A DNA stretch of 64,000 nucleotides, from contig NZ_CP016279.1 in assembly GCF_001542625.1 (NCBI RefSeq), positions 4,836,001 to 4,900,000 of the forward strand, read 5' to 3'. Below, piece after piece: positions 1 through 8,446 of this stretch (position 1 is its first letter; every line of letters begins with the position of its first letter). The notes under the pieces are model-generated. The model saw only the letters and a list, made by a program, of their open reading frames with translations, did not search any database and was not told the origin of the DNA. This DNA comes from Streptomyces griseochromogenes. GTDB taxonomy: Bacteria > Actinomycetota > Actinomycetes > Streptomycetales > Streptomycetaceae. The translations under genes were made by a program, and so were the position numbers.

Positions 1-130
1 TGAGGCGCAGAGGTGGCCGTGTTGTCCGGGAGCACGGCGAGGGCGACCGTGAGGGTGGGGAGCGAGGGAGTGAGTACTGTGAGGGCGCTCGTCTACCACG
101 GCCCGCAACAGACCGCGCGCCGACGCCAGG

Positions 131-561
131 TCACCCGAACTCGATCCGCATATCGGGCGGTCGGTGCAGCGTGTTGTGCACCGTGCAGTGGTCGACCACC
201 GCAGGCAGCGCCTCCATCCTGGCCCTGCTCAGCCCGTGCGGCACCAGGACCCGCAGACTCATGCGGCATTGCGGGCAGGCCGGTCGTCGGCCATGGTGAA
301 GTCCGCCATCACACGGAGGCGTTCGCGGTCGAGCTGGTGGCGTTCCAGGAAACGCCCCGCGTAGTAGGCGACACATGAGGCAAGCGACATGACGAGCGCT
401 TCGACCGGCGTCGGGCCGCGGTCATCACCACCCGCCTCGACGGGCTGATCGGTGACGGCTCCGTGGCCACGTACCGTGACTTCGAACGCCTGGCCCTTCA
501 GGTGACTCACCTGTATGTGGCCCAGCGGCACCGGGGTGACGTGCGGGCTGTGGTCTGTCAT
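131..561 (-). pseudogene. OsmC-family protein, frameshifted
   Basis: Two adjacent reading frames together give one OsmC-like protein, a family of small thiol-dependent organic hydroperoxide reductases. The first frame starts with ATG at 561 and contains GPTPVEALVMSLASCVAYYAG, with the first conserved Cys region, but stops at about 259 after DDRPARNAA. The expected C-terminal half, including VDHCTVHNTL with the second conserved Cys, continues in another frame to the TGA at 131. A single indel near 262-275 therefore separates the two catalytic cysteines. The ATG overlaps the stop of the upstream metalloprotease gene (ATGA), so the two were translationally coupled. The identity is solid. Whether the indel is biological or a sequence error cannot be told from here. 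Confidence 0.85.
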
Positions 562-1742
562 GACGTCTCCTTCGGTTGTCCGGGGCGGTCGCGGTGCTTC
601 CCGGCGGAGCCAGGCGCGGTGGACGCGGCAGGCCAGGCCAGGGCGCGGGTGATGTCCGCGAGGGTGAGGATTCCGACAAGACGGCCCCCGTCGAGGACCA
701 GCGCCCGGCGCAGGGGGCTCACCTGAAGTTCGGGGAGCAGGCCGAGTACGGGGTCCTCGGGGGCGGCCGTGACGATGTCGCCCAGGGGACTCATCACCTC
801 GTGGACCGCTGTGGCCGCACGGTCCTGGGCCGGGGTCGCGTCGATCCGCCGCAGGGTGATCACCCCGGTCACCGAGCCGTCGGCCGTGAGCACCGGGAAC
901 GCCGTGTGGCGGTACCGGCCGAAGGGTCCCTCCGCCAGGAAGTCGGCGAGGGTTGCCGTGTCCGGCACGGTGACGGGGTCCGGGGTCATGACGAGGCTGA
1001 CCGGGACTCCGCCCAGAAGGCCGCGCATCTCGGCCTGACGGGCCTCGGCGGTGGCCGCGGCGATGAGGAACCAGCCGAGCAGCGCCGGCCACAGCCCGGA
1101 CAGGCCACGCCCGTGCAGCAGGGCCACGAATCCGGTCACCACCATGAGCCAGCCCAGTGCCCGTCCCGCCGCCGAGGCACCGCGAGTGGCTCGCAGCCGG
1201 TCGCCGGTGCGGTGCCACAAGTACGCGCGCAGCAGCCGTCCGCCGTCCAGCGGCGCGGCGGGCAGCGTGTTGAAGACGGCCAGCACAACGTTGATCGCGG
1301 CCAGCCAGGCGACCGCCTCGACCACCAGTCCGGACGCGTGGAGCGCGTCCAGCCCTGCGGCGAGGCCGGTGAGTACGCCACCGGCCACAAGGCTCGTGAG
1401 CGGACCGACGGCGGCGATGTGCAGCTCCGCGGCCGGTGTCGGAGCCTCGTCGTGCAGGCGGGCGGCGCCGCCCAGCATCCACAGGGTGATGCCGTCCACC
1501 TGGACGCCGTTGCGCCGGGCGACCACGGCATGTGCCAGTTCGTGCGCCAGCAGGGAGCCGAGGAAGACGACGGCGGTCAGCAGGGCGAGTGCCCAGTACA
1601 CGAGAGCGGAGTGGCCCGGGTGGGCTTCGGGAAACCGGCCGCGCGCCAGTGTGACCGTCACCAGGGCGACGATGACCAGGACACTCCAGTGCAGGCCGAC
1701 CCGCACACCGGCGATCCGGCCGAGGGACAGCGTCTCGTTCAT
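558..1742 (-). CDS. M50-family site-2 zinc metalloprotease with CBS domains
   Basis: This 394-residue membrane protein has several hydrophobic segments in its first ~220 residues. They carry the zinc-protease motif HELAH at residues 67-71 and a second motif LPAAPLDGG, a variant of NPxxDG. Two CBS-like repeats follow (MTPDPVTV... and MSPLGDIV...), ending in a short Pro/Lys-rich tail. Proteases of this rhomboid-like or SpoIVFB type cut membrane-embedded substrates, and CBS domains usually sense adenine nucleotides. The ATG at 1742 has a purine-rich GAGGCGAG upstream; an ATG at 1772 is an alternative. The stop overlaps the OsmC start. The substrate is unknown, and the gene appears intact beside decayed neighbours. 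Confidence 0.9.
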   Translation of the reverse strand: MNETLSLGRIAGVRVGLHWSVLVIVALVTVTLARGRFPEAHPGHSALVYWALALLTAVVFLGSLLAHELAHAVVARRNGVQVDGITLWMLGGAARLHDEAPTPAAELHIAAVGPLTSLVAGGVLTGLAAGLDALHASGLVVEAVAWLAAINVVLAVFNTLPAAPLDGGRLLRAYLWHRTGDRLRATRGASAAGRALGWLMVVTGFVALLHGRGLSGLWPALLGWFLIAAATAEARQAEMRGLLGGVPVSLVMTPDPVTVPDTATLADFLAEGPFGRYRHTAFPVLTADGSVTGVITLRRIDATPAQDRAATAVHEVMSPLGDIVTAAPEDPVLGLLPELQVSPLRRALVLDGGRLVGILTLADITRALAWPAASTAPGSAGKHRDRPGQPKETS

Positions 1743-1933
1743 GAAGTCTCGCCTCACCCTCAGCTCCGTCATCAGCGCGGACGCCGCCGACCTCCCGGCC
1801 GGGAGCAGGTCTGCGGCACCTTCATCGTCCGACGGCGGTCGTCCCGCGGGCAGGGGCCGATCGGCTCGCAGCAGGGACGACCGGCCCCTGCGCCGCCGCA
1901 GCCCTTCTTCAGGGGCGGAGCAGGGCAGAGGCG

Positions 1934-2275
1934 CTACGGCAGGTGTGGCTGTACCTCGAAGAGGCTCGCGAGGCCGGTGGCGTGCAGCAGCCGCTTGAAG
2001 TCCGTGCTGTCGGTGACCAGCCGCAGTCGGCCCTGCCGGGCGAGTGTCCGGTTCCGTGTCCGGCACAGGATGCCCAGCCCGGCGCAGTCGATGAAGACGA
2101 CCTGCCGCAGGTCGAGCACGAGGTCGTGGTCCGGGAGAGCGGTGAGTGCGTCCAGCCGCTCCGCTAGCGTGCCCGCGACCAGCACATCGATCTCCCCGTG
2201 CAGGGCCACGACGGTCGCTCCGCCGGCCGTCTGGCCTGCGGGGAACGCAGCGGCCCGTGTGTGGTTCTCGGACAT
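1934..2275 (-). CDS. STAS-domain protein (anti-sigma factor antagonist-like)
   Basis: This small protein of 113 residues folds as a STAS domain: a beta-rich start (VVALHGEIDVLVAG), a central strand DLVLDLRQVVFIDCAGLG and a C-terminal helix. STAS antagonists bind anti-sigma kinases of the RsbW/SpoIIAB family and are switched off by phosphorylation of a Ser in DSSGLG. Here the motif reads D63-C64-A65-G-L-G, so the phosphorylatable Ser is absent. The protein may be constitutively active or may bind something else. The ATG at 2275 was chosen over an upstream TTG at 2287. About 290 bases upstream, as far as the PNPOx gene, show no supported gene. Confidence 0.85.
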   Translation of the reverse strand: MSENHTRAAAFPAGQTAGGATVVALHGEIDVLVAGTLAERLDALTALPDHDLVLDLRQVVFIDCAGLGILCRTRNRTLARQGRLRLVTDSTDFKRLLHATGLASLFEVQPHLP

Positions 2276-2566
2276 GGTTCGAGCCAAGCGGGTTCTTGGA
2301 GCCGGCGGTAGGGCCGACCGGTCCCGACGCGAGGGCGGTTGGGGGCACCGGGCGGCCTTCCAGGTCGACCACCTCGACGAGGCGGTCGGCCAGGGCTGGA
2401 GCGTCGGCCGGAGGCTCGTGCAGCCTGTGGGCGCGCATCGACGCCTTCACCGTCACCGGACACCGGACACCGGATCACCGTGTGAGGCGGGGTGGACGCA
2501 AGGCGATACGAGACATACGACCGTACGTGGGCCACGCCTTCAGCCGTGCTTCCGCACCAAGGTGAA

Positions 2567-3022
2567 TCAGATGTTCTCAGGCGCCTTCTTCCGCACGGTG
2601 AGGAGGACCCCCGTGATCAGGTCGGGACGGATGCGTACCGCGTGGTCTGTGGTCGGGCAGGCTGCCCAGGGTTTCAACAGCGCCCGAATGCGTATCAGTT
2701 CGCCGGGGTCGGTCACCAGCCGGGCGTAGCCCGTGGCCACCACGCTCCAGCCGAGATGCGTGTCGGGGTCGATGGCGTCCGCCTCGTAGGCGACGACGAC
2801 GCCCGAGTCGTCACCCTGCTGGGTCCGGGAAGTGAGGGACGAGCCCTCGGGGGTGCGGATGACGATGTCGCCGCCGTCGAGGACGTGGTTGACCGGACGG
2901 ACCGTGGGCAGGGCCTGCCGGGTGAAGACGATCCTGCCCATGGACACGCTGCCGAGCAGCCGCAGTGCCTCGGTACGGTCGAGGTCGACGCGCTGGTGCG
3001 CCGGACGGTCATCACGGATCAT
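2567..3022 (-). CDS. Pyridoxamine 5'-phosphate oxidase-like (PNPOx) family protein
   Basis: This protein of 151 residues matches the short flavin-binding split-barrel proteins common in actinobacteria. [30 protein letters not shown] forms the first strands, and [19 protein letters not shown] is the second conserved block. Such proteins bind FMN, F420 or heme and reduce small molecules. The exact substrate cannot be read from sequence. The start is ATG at 3022, preceded by GAAGAAG. The next gene upstream is the PPDK remnant, on the same strand. In streptomycetes this family often sits with stress or dormancy genes, which fits its neighbours here. Confidence 0.85.
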   Translation of the reverse strand: MIRDDRPAHQRVDLDRTEALRLLGSVSMGRIVFTRQALPTVRPVNHVLDGGDIVIRTPEGSSLTSRTQQGDDSGVVVAYEADAIDPDTHLGWSVVATGYARLVTDPGELIRIRALLKPWAACPTTDHAVRIRPDLITGVLLTVRKKAPENI

Positions 3023-3222
3023 GGCTTGGCTTCTTCGCGGGTGTGGCGCTGTCTGCTTGCCTGTCTTGACGCTCTGCTGCCTCCTGTGGCGTGAGACGGG
3101 GGACGGAGCGACACCGCGGGGGATCGGTATCGCTCCTGTGCCCACCGTCACCCATGTCTCGCTCTCTCTCCAGTGCCGTTCGGGCCCGATCGAAGGAGTC
3201 GGTCGGCCCTGCAATCCGACGC

Positions 3223-3809
3223 TCACCTGCTGTCGCTCGGGCCCGTGCCGTTCAGCGCGGCCCGGCCCGCCTCCAGGCGGGCCACGGGGACCCGGAACGG
3301 CGAGCAGGAGACGTAGTTCCAGACCGGCTGTGTGGAAGAAGTGGATGGACTCGGGGTCACCGCCATGCTCTCCGCACACGCTGAACGCGGCTTCCTCGTC
3401 GTCGCGGGAGAAGCCCCAGGTGGTCTGGGTGAGGTCGTTGGTGCCGAAGGAGAAGAACTCCGCCTCCTCGGCGATCCGGCCCGCCGTGAGCGCGGCCCGG
3501 GGCAGTTCGATCACCGTGCGATGGGGCAGTGGACGGAGGTGCCGATCTCCTCGGTGACCTCGGCCAGCACCCGGGTCACGTCCTCGCGAGTGAGCTGGAG
3601 CTCCTCGACGGCGCCGACGAGCGGCACCATGATCTCCGCTCGCGGGGATCCGCCGGCGCGGGTCCGCTCGACGACCGCCCGGGCGATCGCCCGCACCTGG
3701 ATCGTCACCAGTCCCGGCACCACCAGTCCGAGCCGCACGCCGCTCAGGCCGAGCATCGGATTCTCCTCGTGCATGCGGTTCACGTCGTCGAGCAACTCCA
3801 CATCGGGCA
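3223..3809 (-). pseudogene. ppdK: Pyruvate, phosphate dikinase C-terminal remnant
   Basis: The remnant keeps pieces of the PEP-binding TIM-barrel domain in three frames. The first holds [20 protein letters not shown] and [16 protein letters not shown]. The next has [42 protein letters not shown] joined directly to [11 protein letters not shown]. The last runs from [20 protein letters not shown] to TGA at 3223. Known PPDKs have roughly 35-45 residues between DDEEAAF and VCGEHGG, so there is an internal deletion as well as at least two frameshifts. The whole N-terminal two thirds of the enzyme is missing. It cannot be functional. PPDK interconverts pyruvate and PEP. Confidence 0.85.
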
Positions 3810-4071
3810 CGTCCGGTTGCCTGGCCGTGGCGGAGTGCGGCGAGCACCCAGCCCACCGCCGGCGGCACCGCGGACAGGGTGCCCAGGGCCCACAGGAGGT
3901 CGGCGAGACCCTCGTGACCGGTGAGCAAGGCGGCACCGCCTGCGGTCAGGGCTGTCGCAGTGATGACCAGGAGGGCGGGCTGCAGCCGTGGCGAGCCGAG
4001 CGCACTGGTCAGGGAGCGCAGCCGAGGTGTGAAGGTCGCGCCTGTGCCCGCCGAGCCGGTTCGTCCCTCCC
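3810..4071 (-). pseudogene. N-terminal remnant of a heavy-metal P-type ATPase
   Basis: One frame reads [20 protein letters not shown] and then [26 protein letters not shown]. These are two hydrophobic segments typical of the start of actinobacterial heavy-metal-transporting P-type ATPases. The frame runs into the PPDK remnant near 3810, and no phosphorylation (DKTGT) or ATP-binding domain is present anywhere nearby. It is therefore the head of one gene deleted up against the tail of another. The assignment rests on pattern recognition of the membrane segments and is less certain than the PPDK call. Confidence 0.55.
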
Positions 4072-4211
4072 GGGCTCATAAGGGCCCATCGGCCCGTCGC
4101 ATTGGCCTCACCGGCTCATGCCGTGTTCTGCGGCTGCGGCGAGCCTGAGAAGCAGACACCGAGACAGCCGCAGGCACCGGGCCCGTGCTCCCGGCGCCCT
4201 CGAGAAGGTGA

Positions 4212-4508
4212 GTGACCGTGATGATCTGGTACGACCACGGTGTCGGCGGGTGGGGCTGGTTCGCCATGTCCGTCGGCATGATCTTCTTCTGGGCCCTGAC
4301 CATCACCATCGGCGTTCTTCTGTACCGCGCCCTGGTGACGCCCGGACGGAGCGGCAACGGTGCCGACGCCCGGCAGCCCGGGCCCCCTCCCGAACAACTC
4401 CTGGCCGAACGCTTCGCCCGAGGCGAGATCGACGAGGACGAGTATCACCGCCGCCTGACTGTCCTGGGTGAAACCACCGGCGACGTTTCCCGGCTCAGTC
4501 GGCGTTGA
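4212..4508 (+). CDS. SHOCT-domain small membrane protein
   Basis: This protein of 98 residues has one membrane-spanning helix (about residues 16-42, FAMSVGMIFFWALTITIGVLLY). It ends in a SHOCT domain (QLLAERFARGEIDEDEYHRRLTVL), a short C-terminal helix-turn-helix-like oligomerisation module. The start is uncertain. A GAGAAGG lies at 4202-4208, GTG at 4212 is the longest choice, and ATG at 4221 has the better spacing. It lies just upstream of the CBS gene in the same direction, and the two may share a transcript. The function is unknown; the family is common near stress genes in streptomycetes. Confidence 0.8.
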   Translation: MTVMIWYDHGVGGWGWFAMSVGMIFFWALTITIGVLLYRALVTPGRSGNGADARQPGPPPEQLLAERFARGEIDEDEYHRRLTVLGETTGDVSRLSRR

Positions 4509-4524
4509 CCGGGAGGAGGCAGCC

Positions 4525-5019
4525 GTGGGCGAGAGGCTTTCCGTGGGCGCCCTGATGGACCGGACGCCGTACTCGATCAGCGAGGACGAGACATTGCTGA
4601 TGGCCTGGGAGGTGTGCGAGCGGTCCAGGCAGTGTCACGTGCCGGTGGTGCGCCAGGACGGCTGCTGCGCCGGTGTGCTGGACCGCGCCGAGCTCGCCGT
4701 CGCCTGCGGGGACCCGGCCGTGACCCTGTCCTGCAAGAGGGTGCGTGACCTGGTGCACGGCCGCCGAACCGTCACGGTGCACGCGGAGGACTCGGTTGTG
4801 CGTGCGGCGGCCGTGATGACGGAGGAATGCCTCGACGCCCTACCCGTCACGGACCCGCATGGAAAACTGGTGGGCCTGGTCACGGCCCGGGACTACGTTG
4901 CCTGGGCCGCAGGACTGCACAGCCGAGCCATGCCTGTCAGCCAGGGCCCCGCACGGGCCACTCTGCCGGGGCTGCCGCCTCGCCGCTCAGCGCGGGAACG
5001 CGGAATCGTCGTTCCGTAG
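4525..5019 (+). CDS. CBS-domain pair protein
   Basis: The protein of about 164 residues consists of two CBS motifs in tandem. The first is LMDRTPYSISEDETLLMAW...HVPVVRQDGCCAGVLDRAEL and the second VRDLVHGRRTVTVHAEDSVVRAAAVM...ALPVTDPHGKLVGLVTARDY, followed by a basic, disordered tail. Stand-alone CBS pairs bind ATP or AMP and act as energy sensors. GTG at 4525 was chosen because GGGAGGAGG lies 5-6 bases upstream, at 4510-4518. A longer frame opens at ATG 4468 inside the preceding gene. Confidence 0.85.
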   Translation: MGERLSVGALMDRTPYSISEDETLLMAWEVCERSRQCHVPVVRQDGCCAGVLDRAELAVACGDPAVTLSCKRVRDLVHGRRTVTVHAEDSVVRAAAVMTEECLDALPVTDPHGKLVGLVTARDYVAWAAGLHSRAMPVSQGPARATLPGLPPRRSARERGIVVP

Positions 5020-5068
5020 CGAGCCGCTCACCCAGGCCGCTCAGCCCGTGGGCGGGACAGGTTGCCCG

Positions 5069-5133
5069 ATGCCTGCGCAACCTCAGTGGCACATCATGAA
5101 AGGAGAGCACCCCAGGAGGGGGTGCGCAGGCAT
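5069..5133. repeat. Inverted repeat, 11-bp perfect arms
   Basis: ATGCCTGCGCA at 5069-5079 is repeated as its exact reverse complement at 5123-5133, with 43 bases between. It lies between the CBS gene and the next small gene. There is no T-run, so it is not a clear terminator. A regulatory stem or a protein-binding dyad is possible. Confidence 0.5.
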
Positions 5134-5244
5134 GGGAAGGCGCCCCTCTGCCACGACCGGGTTCTCATGGGATTCCGCCAGGCCGATGGCACACAGCAGG
5201 TGGCTCAGGTGCGAGCCGCGCACTCAGGAAGGAAGGCTGACGTC

Positions 5245-5538
5245 ATGGTCTGGGCATCGTGGACAACCCCCGGGGTCTTCGCCGGCCGGGGCGGCGCGCG
5301 TACGGACGAGGCGGGGGTCGTCACCGGCGACCTGACCGTCCACACCACCTGGGACGGCAATGTGGCCGACGTGACCGTCCAGTACACCGGCACTTCCGAA
5401 TGGTTCACCGTGACTGGAAGCCCCGTGCCCTGCCATTCGGAGCGGCAAAGCCGGAATCTGCACCAAGCGGTGGTGGCAGCTGTCAGAGCAGGCGGGGGAG
5501 TCACCGTTGACCAAGGGCTTGTCAGGGAAACCACCTGA
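5245..5538 (+). CDS. Small hypothetical protein
   Basis: This 97-residue soluble protein begins MVWASWTTPGVFAG and contains a beta-rich middle (LTVHTTWDGNVADVTVQYTG, then EWFTVTGSPVP), followed by an amphipathic helix HQAVVAAVRAGGGV. No family was recognised. The ATG is preceded by GGAAGG at 5230-5235, a good ribosome-binding site, which sets the start. It sits between stress-type genes and appears intact. It could be a short stand-alone regulatory or binding protein. No function is claimed. Confidence 0.6.
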   Translation: MVWASWTTPGVFAGRGGARTDEAGVVTGDLTVHTTWDGNVADVTVQYTGTSEWFTVTGSPVPCHSERQSRNLHQAVVAAVRAGGGVTVDQGLVRETT

Positions 5539-5677
5539 ATCCGCGGGGGACTTGACCTCGTTGGTGCCGTCCGCCGCCCACCGGCGGAATCGGGTGTGAA
5601 GTGGCGCCCACGACCCGTATGGATCAGGAACATCCCGTCACGCGGTCCCGGTGCGAAACAGCCACACGATCCCATGC

Positions 5678-6646
5678 CTAGGACTGGTCGGTTCCGAGGG
5701 CGTTGCGGAGGAACAGAGTGGCCTGGTCGATGGCTCCACGGGCGGCTTTGGACTGACTGAGCGAGTTGAGCAGCATGAAGTCGTGGACCGTGCCGTCGTA
5801 GCGCACCGTGGTTACCGGAACGCCGGCCGCTCGGAGCTTGGCGGCGTACGCCTCACCCTCGTCGCGCAGCACGTCGGCCTCGTCGACGATCAGCAGGGCG
5901 GGTGGCAGGCCGGACAGCTGCTGGACGGTGGCCTGGTTGGGAGACGCGGTGATCTCGGCGCGCTGGTTCGGGTCGGTCGTGTAGGCGTCCCAGAACCACT
6001 CCATCAGCTTGCGGCTCAAGTAGTAGCCGGTGGCGAACTGGTCGTAGGAACCGGTGTTCATGGCCGCGTCCGTGACCGGGTAGTACATGGACTGCTGTAC
6101 GAACTTGACGTCACCGCGTTCCTTGGCCATGAGGGCGAGTGCAGCGGTCATGTTTCCGCCGACCGATTCCCCGGCCACTGCCATGCGCTTTGCATCCAGC
6201 CCCTTGGACGCTCCCTCGCGGATGATCCACTGCGCGGTGGCGTAGCCCTGCTCGATGGCCACGGGGTAGTGGGCCTCGGGCGACGGCGTGTACTCCACGA
6301 AGGCCACTGCCGCCTGTGCGCCAACCGCCAATTCGCGCACCAGGCGGTCGTGGGTGCCGGCGTTGCCCAGCACCCAGCCACCGCCGTGCATGTACAACAC
6401 GACGGGCAGCGTTCCGGCGGCGCCCCGCGGTTTGACGATACGTACCCGTACGTCGCCCACCGTGGCCGGTACGGTGACCCACTCCTCGTCGACCGGCAGC
6501 TTGTCGACCGGTGCGGCCTGGAGGTCGTCGAGGACCTTGCGCGCCGCGGTCGGATCCAGCTCGTACAGGAACGGATGGTGCGAGGTTGCCTCGGCGAGTT
6601 CCCGCGCCTCGGGCTCAAGAACGATTGCGGCGGTCTGAGCAGCCAT
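5678..6646 (-). CDS. Alpha/beta hydrolase, hormone-sensitive-lipase (HSL) type esterase
   Basis: The product of 322 residues has the HSL-family oxyanion-hole motif HGGGWVLGN, the nucleophile elbow GESVGGN, a late acidic residue in IVDEADVLRDEG and a catalytic His in YDGTVHDFM. It probably hydrolyses small ester substrates in the cytoplasm, as no signal peptide is seen. The ATG at 6646 has AGGGAG about 7 bases upstream. It is transcribed alone. About 640 bases without a recognisable gene separate it from the next gene upstream. Confidence 0.9.
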   Translation of the reverse strand: MAAQTAAIVLEPEARELAEATSHHPFLYELDPTAARKVLDDLQAAPVDKLPVDEEWVTVPATVGDVRVRIVKPRGAAGTLPVVLYMHGGGWVLGNAGTHDRLVRELAVGAQAAVAFVEYTPSPEAHYPVAIEQGYATAQWIIREGASKGLDAKRMAVAGESVGGNMTAALALMAKERGDVKFVQQSMYYPVTDAAMNTGSYDQFATGYYLSRKLMEWFWDAYTTDPNQRAEITASPNQATVQQLSGLPPALLIVDEADVLRDEGEAYAAKLRAAGVPVTTVRYDGTVHDFMLLNSLSQSKAARGAIDQATLFLRNALGTDQS

Positions 6647-7290
6647 GGGAATACTCCCTGGAAAGTCCGGAAAGCGCATGGTGACGAGCGCAGCAGGCTG
6701 AAGAGCGTCGCGGTGCGCTCGAATTATGGGGCGGCCAGTGGAGTCGGCGCCCTCGTTCAAGCCCCCGATGGAGCTGGATCCAGCATAGTCACGCATTCTC
6801 TGTCGCTGCATTCCAAGGAACCGCCTTCGCCGTTTCGCCCGGAAGTCGTGTCCGACATCCACACGACACTGGCCGTGAGACGCCGATACGGAAAGTGAGA
6901 CGTTACAACGTTGTCGTACTCGAGATGGCAGTGCTCGCGTTAAATTCACTCGCCATATCGGTTTTTCGACGAGGCGCAGCGTCCGACCTTGTCTCGGCAG
7001 AGGATGTGCAGCCATGCCTCGTACGCCAGCACCACAGTGCGGACGAGAAGAGACGCCACCGCCTCGCTCAGCCTCCATGGAACAGACGCGCCTGTACGGG
7101 GAGAGGAGGGTTCAGGCAGAGGCCTTTTCATGGCGAGTCCCTAAGGCGTGTGGCGTTCAAGCGCGGTTCGACTCCTTGCGCCGACTGCGGCAGCGAAGGC
7201 CTTCACGCGGGGTGGCTTGGGCCCGCACACGCTGTGCCTCGATGCCGGTGAGCACGACGTAGGGGTGGGGCGGATGGGTTGCGGCGTTGG
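6647..7290. other. Intergenic stretch with no supported gene
   Basis: Short frames exist on both strands, but none has a family signature or a convincing ribosome-binding site. The part nearest 6650-6900 should hold the promoter of the esterase gene, and the part near 7290 is the 3' flank of the broken ketoacyl synthase. Around 6890-6960 the sequence is less GC-rich than its surroundings, consistent with regulatory or decayed DNA. Confidence 0.5.
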
Positions 7291-8446
7291 TCAGGAGGCT
7301 CTGGCCAGAGCGAGGACGACGTTGTGGCCTCCGAATCCGAAGGAATTGCTGACGGCCATGCGAATGTCCTGATGACGTGGTTGTTTGATGACGCAGTCGA
7401 TGTCGAATTCGGGTGCAGGGGCTTGCAGATTCGCAATCGGCGGCACTGTGCGGTGCTGGATGGCGAGCACGGTCAGGGCCGCCTCGATGGCGCCCGCCGC
7501 GCCACAGCTGTGCCCGAGAACACCTTTGGGGGCGGTGACGCTGGGGCGGTGCGGCAGCACGCGGGCGATCATGGCGGCTTCGCCGACGTCGTTGAGGGGC
7601 GTGGAGCTGCCGTGGGCGTTGACGTGGTCGACATCGTGCCGAGCCACACCCGCCTCGGTCAGGGCGGTGCGCAGGGCCGCCTCGGCGCCGCGGGCCTGCG
7701 GGGCCGGTGCGGTGGGATGGTGGGCGTCCGAGGTGCTGCCGCAGCCCACCAGCAGGGAGCGAGCGCGGGCGGCGTCCTCGGCACGCTCCAGGACCAGGAT
7801 GCCGGCGCCCTCTCCCAGGACGAAGCCGTCACGGTCGGCGGCGAAGGGCCGAGATGCCTCGGCGACCGCGCCAGTGCGCTGGGACAGGGCTTCATGCGCC
7901 AGAAACCGGTGGCCGTCAGCCGGCTGATGGGTGTTTCCGCACCGCCGGCCACCGCGATGTCGCACTGCCCGGAGAGCAGGAGGTCTCTGGCGACGGCCAT
8001 GGCTGTGGCTCCGGAGGCGCAGGCGGTGACCGGGGCCAGGCTGGGACCATGGGCCCTGAGGGCGATGGACACCTCTCCGGCCGCCATGTTCGGGATCATC
8101 TGGGGGAGGGTGAGCGCGGAGACCATGTCGGGCCCCGGGTCCGCCAGTCGGCGCCCCTGCTCTTCGCGCACCGCGTCTGTTCCCAACCCGCAGCCGATGA
8201 CGACGGCGACCCGGTCGCCGTTCCACGTCTGGGAATGGAGACCGGCATCCTGTACCGCTTCGCGGGCGGCGAGCACCGCGAGCTTCGCGGTTCGTGACAT
8301 GCGCCAGGAAGTACGTCCGACACGGTCGTCCAGAGCGTCGTCCGAGAGGGGGACGCGGCAGGCGAAATCGACGGGTAGTCCGGCGAGCGCCGGGTCATGG
8401 GCCGCGGTACTCACGCCATGGCGGACCGCGTTCCACGCGGCATCAT
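7291..8446 (-). pseudogene. Beta-ketoacyl-ACP synthase II-like, frameshifted and 5'-truncated
   Basis: Two frames form one KAS. The first runs from about 8446 and holds PSLAPVTACASGATAMAV with the active-site Cys. The second, to TGA at 7291, holds RDGFVLGEGAGILVLE, HVNAHGSSTPLND with one catalytic His, GVLGHSCGAAGAIEA with the Lys/His region altered from the usual KSMxGH, and SNSFGFGGHN. The shift lies at AAG-CCCTG near 7890, where one base would restore RMKALSQR. The first ~30 residues are missing. The frame begins abruptly at AAWNAVRHGVSTAAHD, where it abuts a histidine-kinase remnant. It would have been a condensing enzyme of fatty-acid or polyketide synthesis. Confidence 0.85.

Noticed and set aside
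558..2729. Very long overlapping frames on both strands around the M50 gene
   Set aside because: High GC leaves shadow frames open. Only the minus-strand M50 and STAS frames have recognisable domains; the upstream extension (MTVKASMRAHRLHEPP...) is Arg/Gly/Pro-rich after ~60 residues and was not identified.
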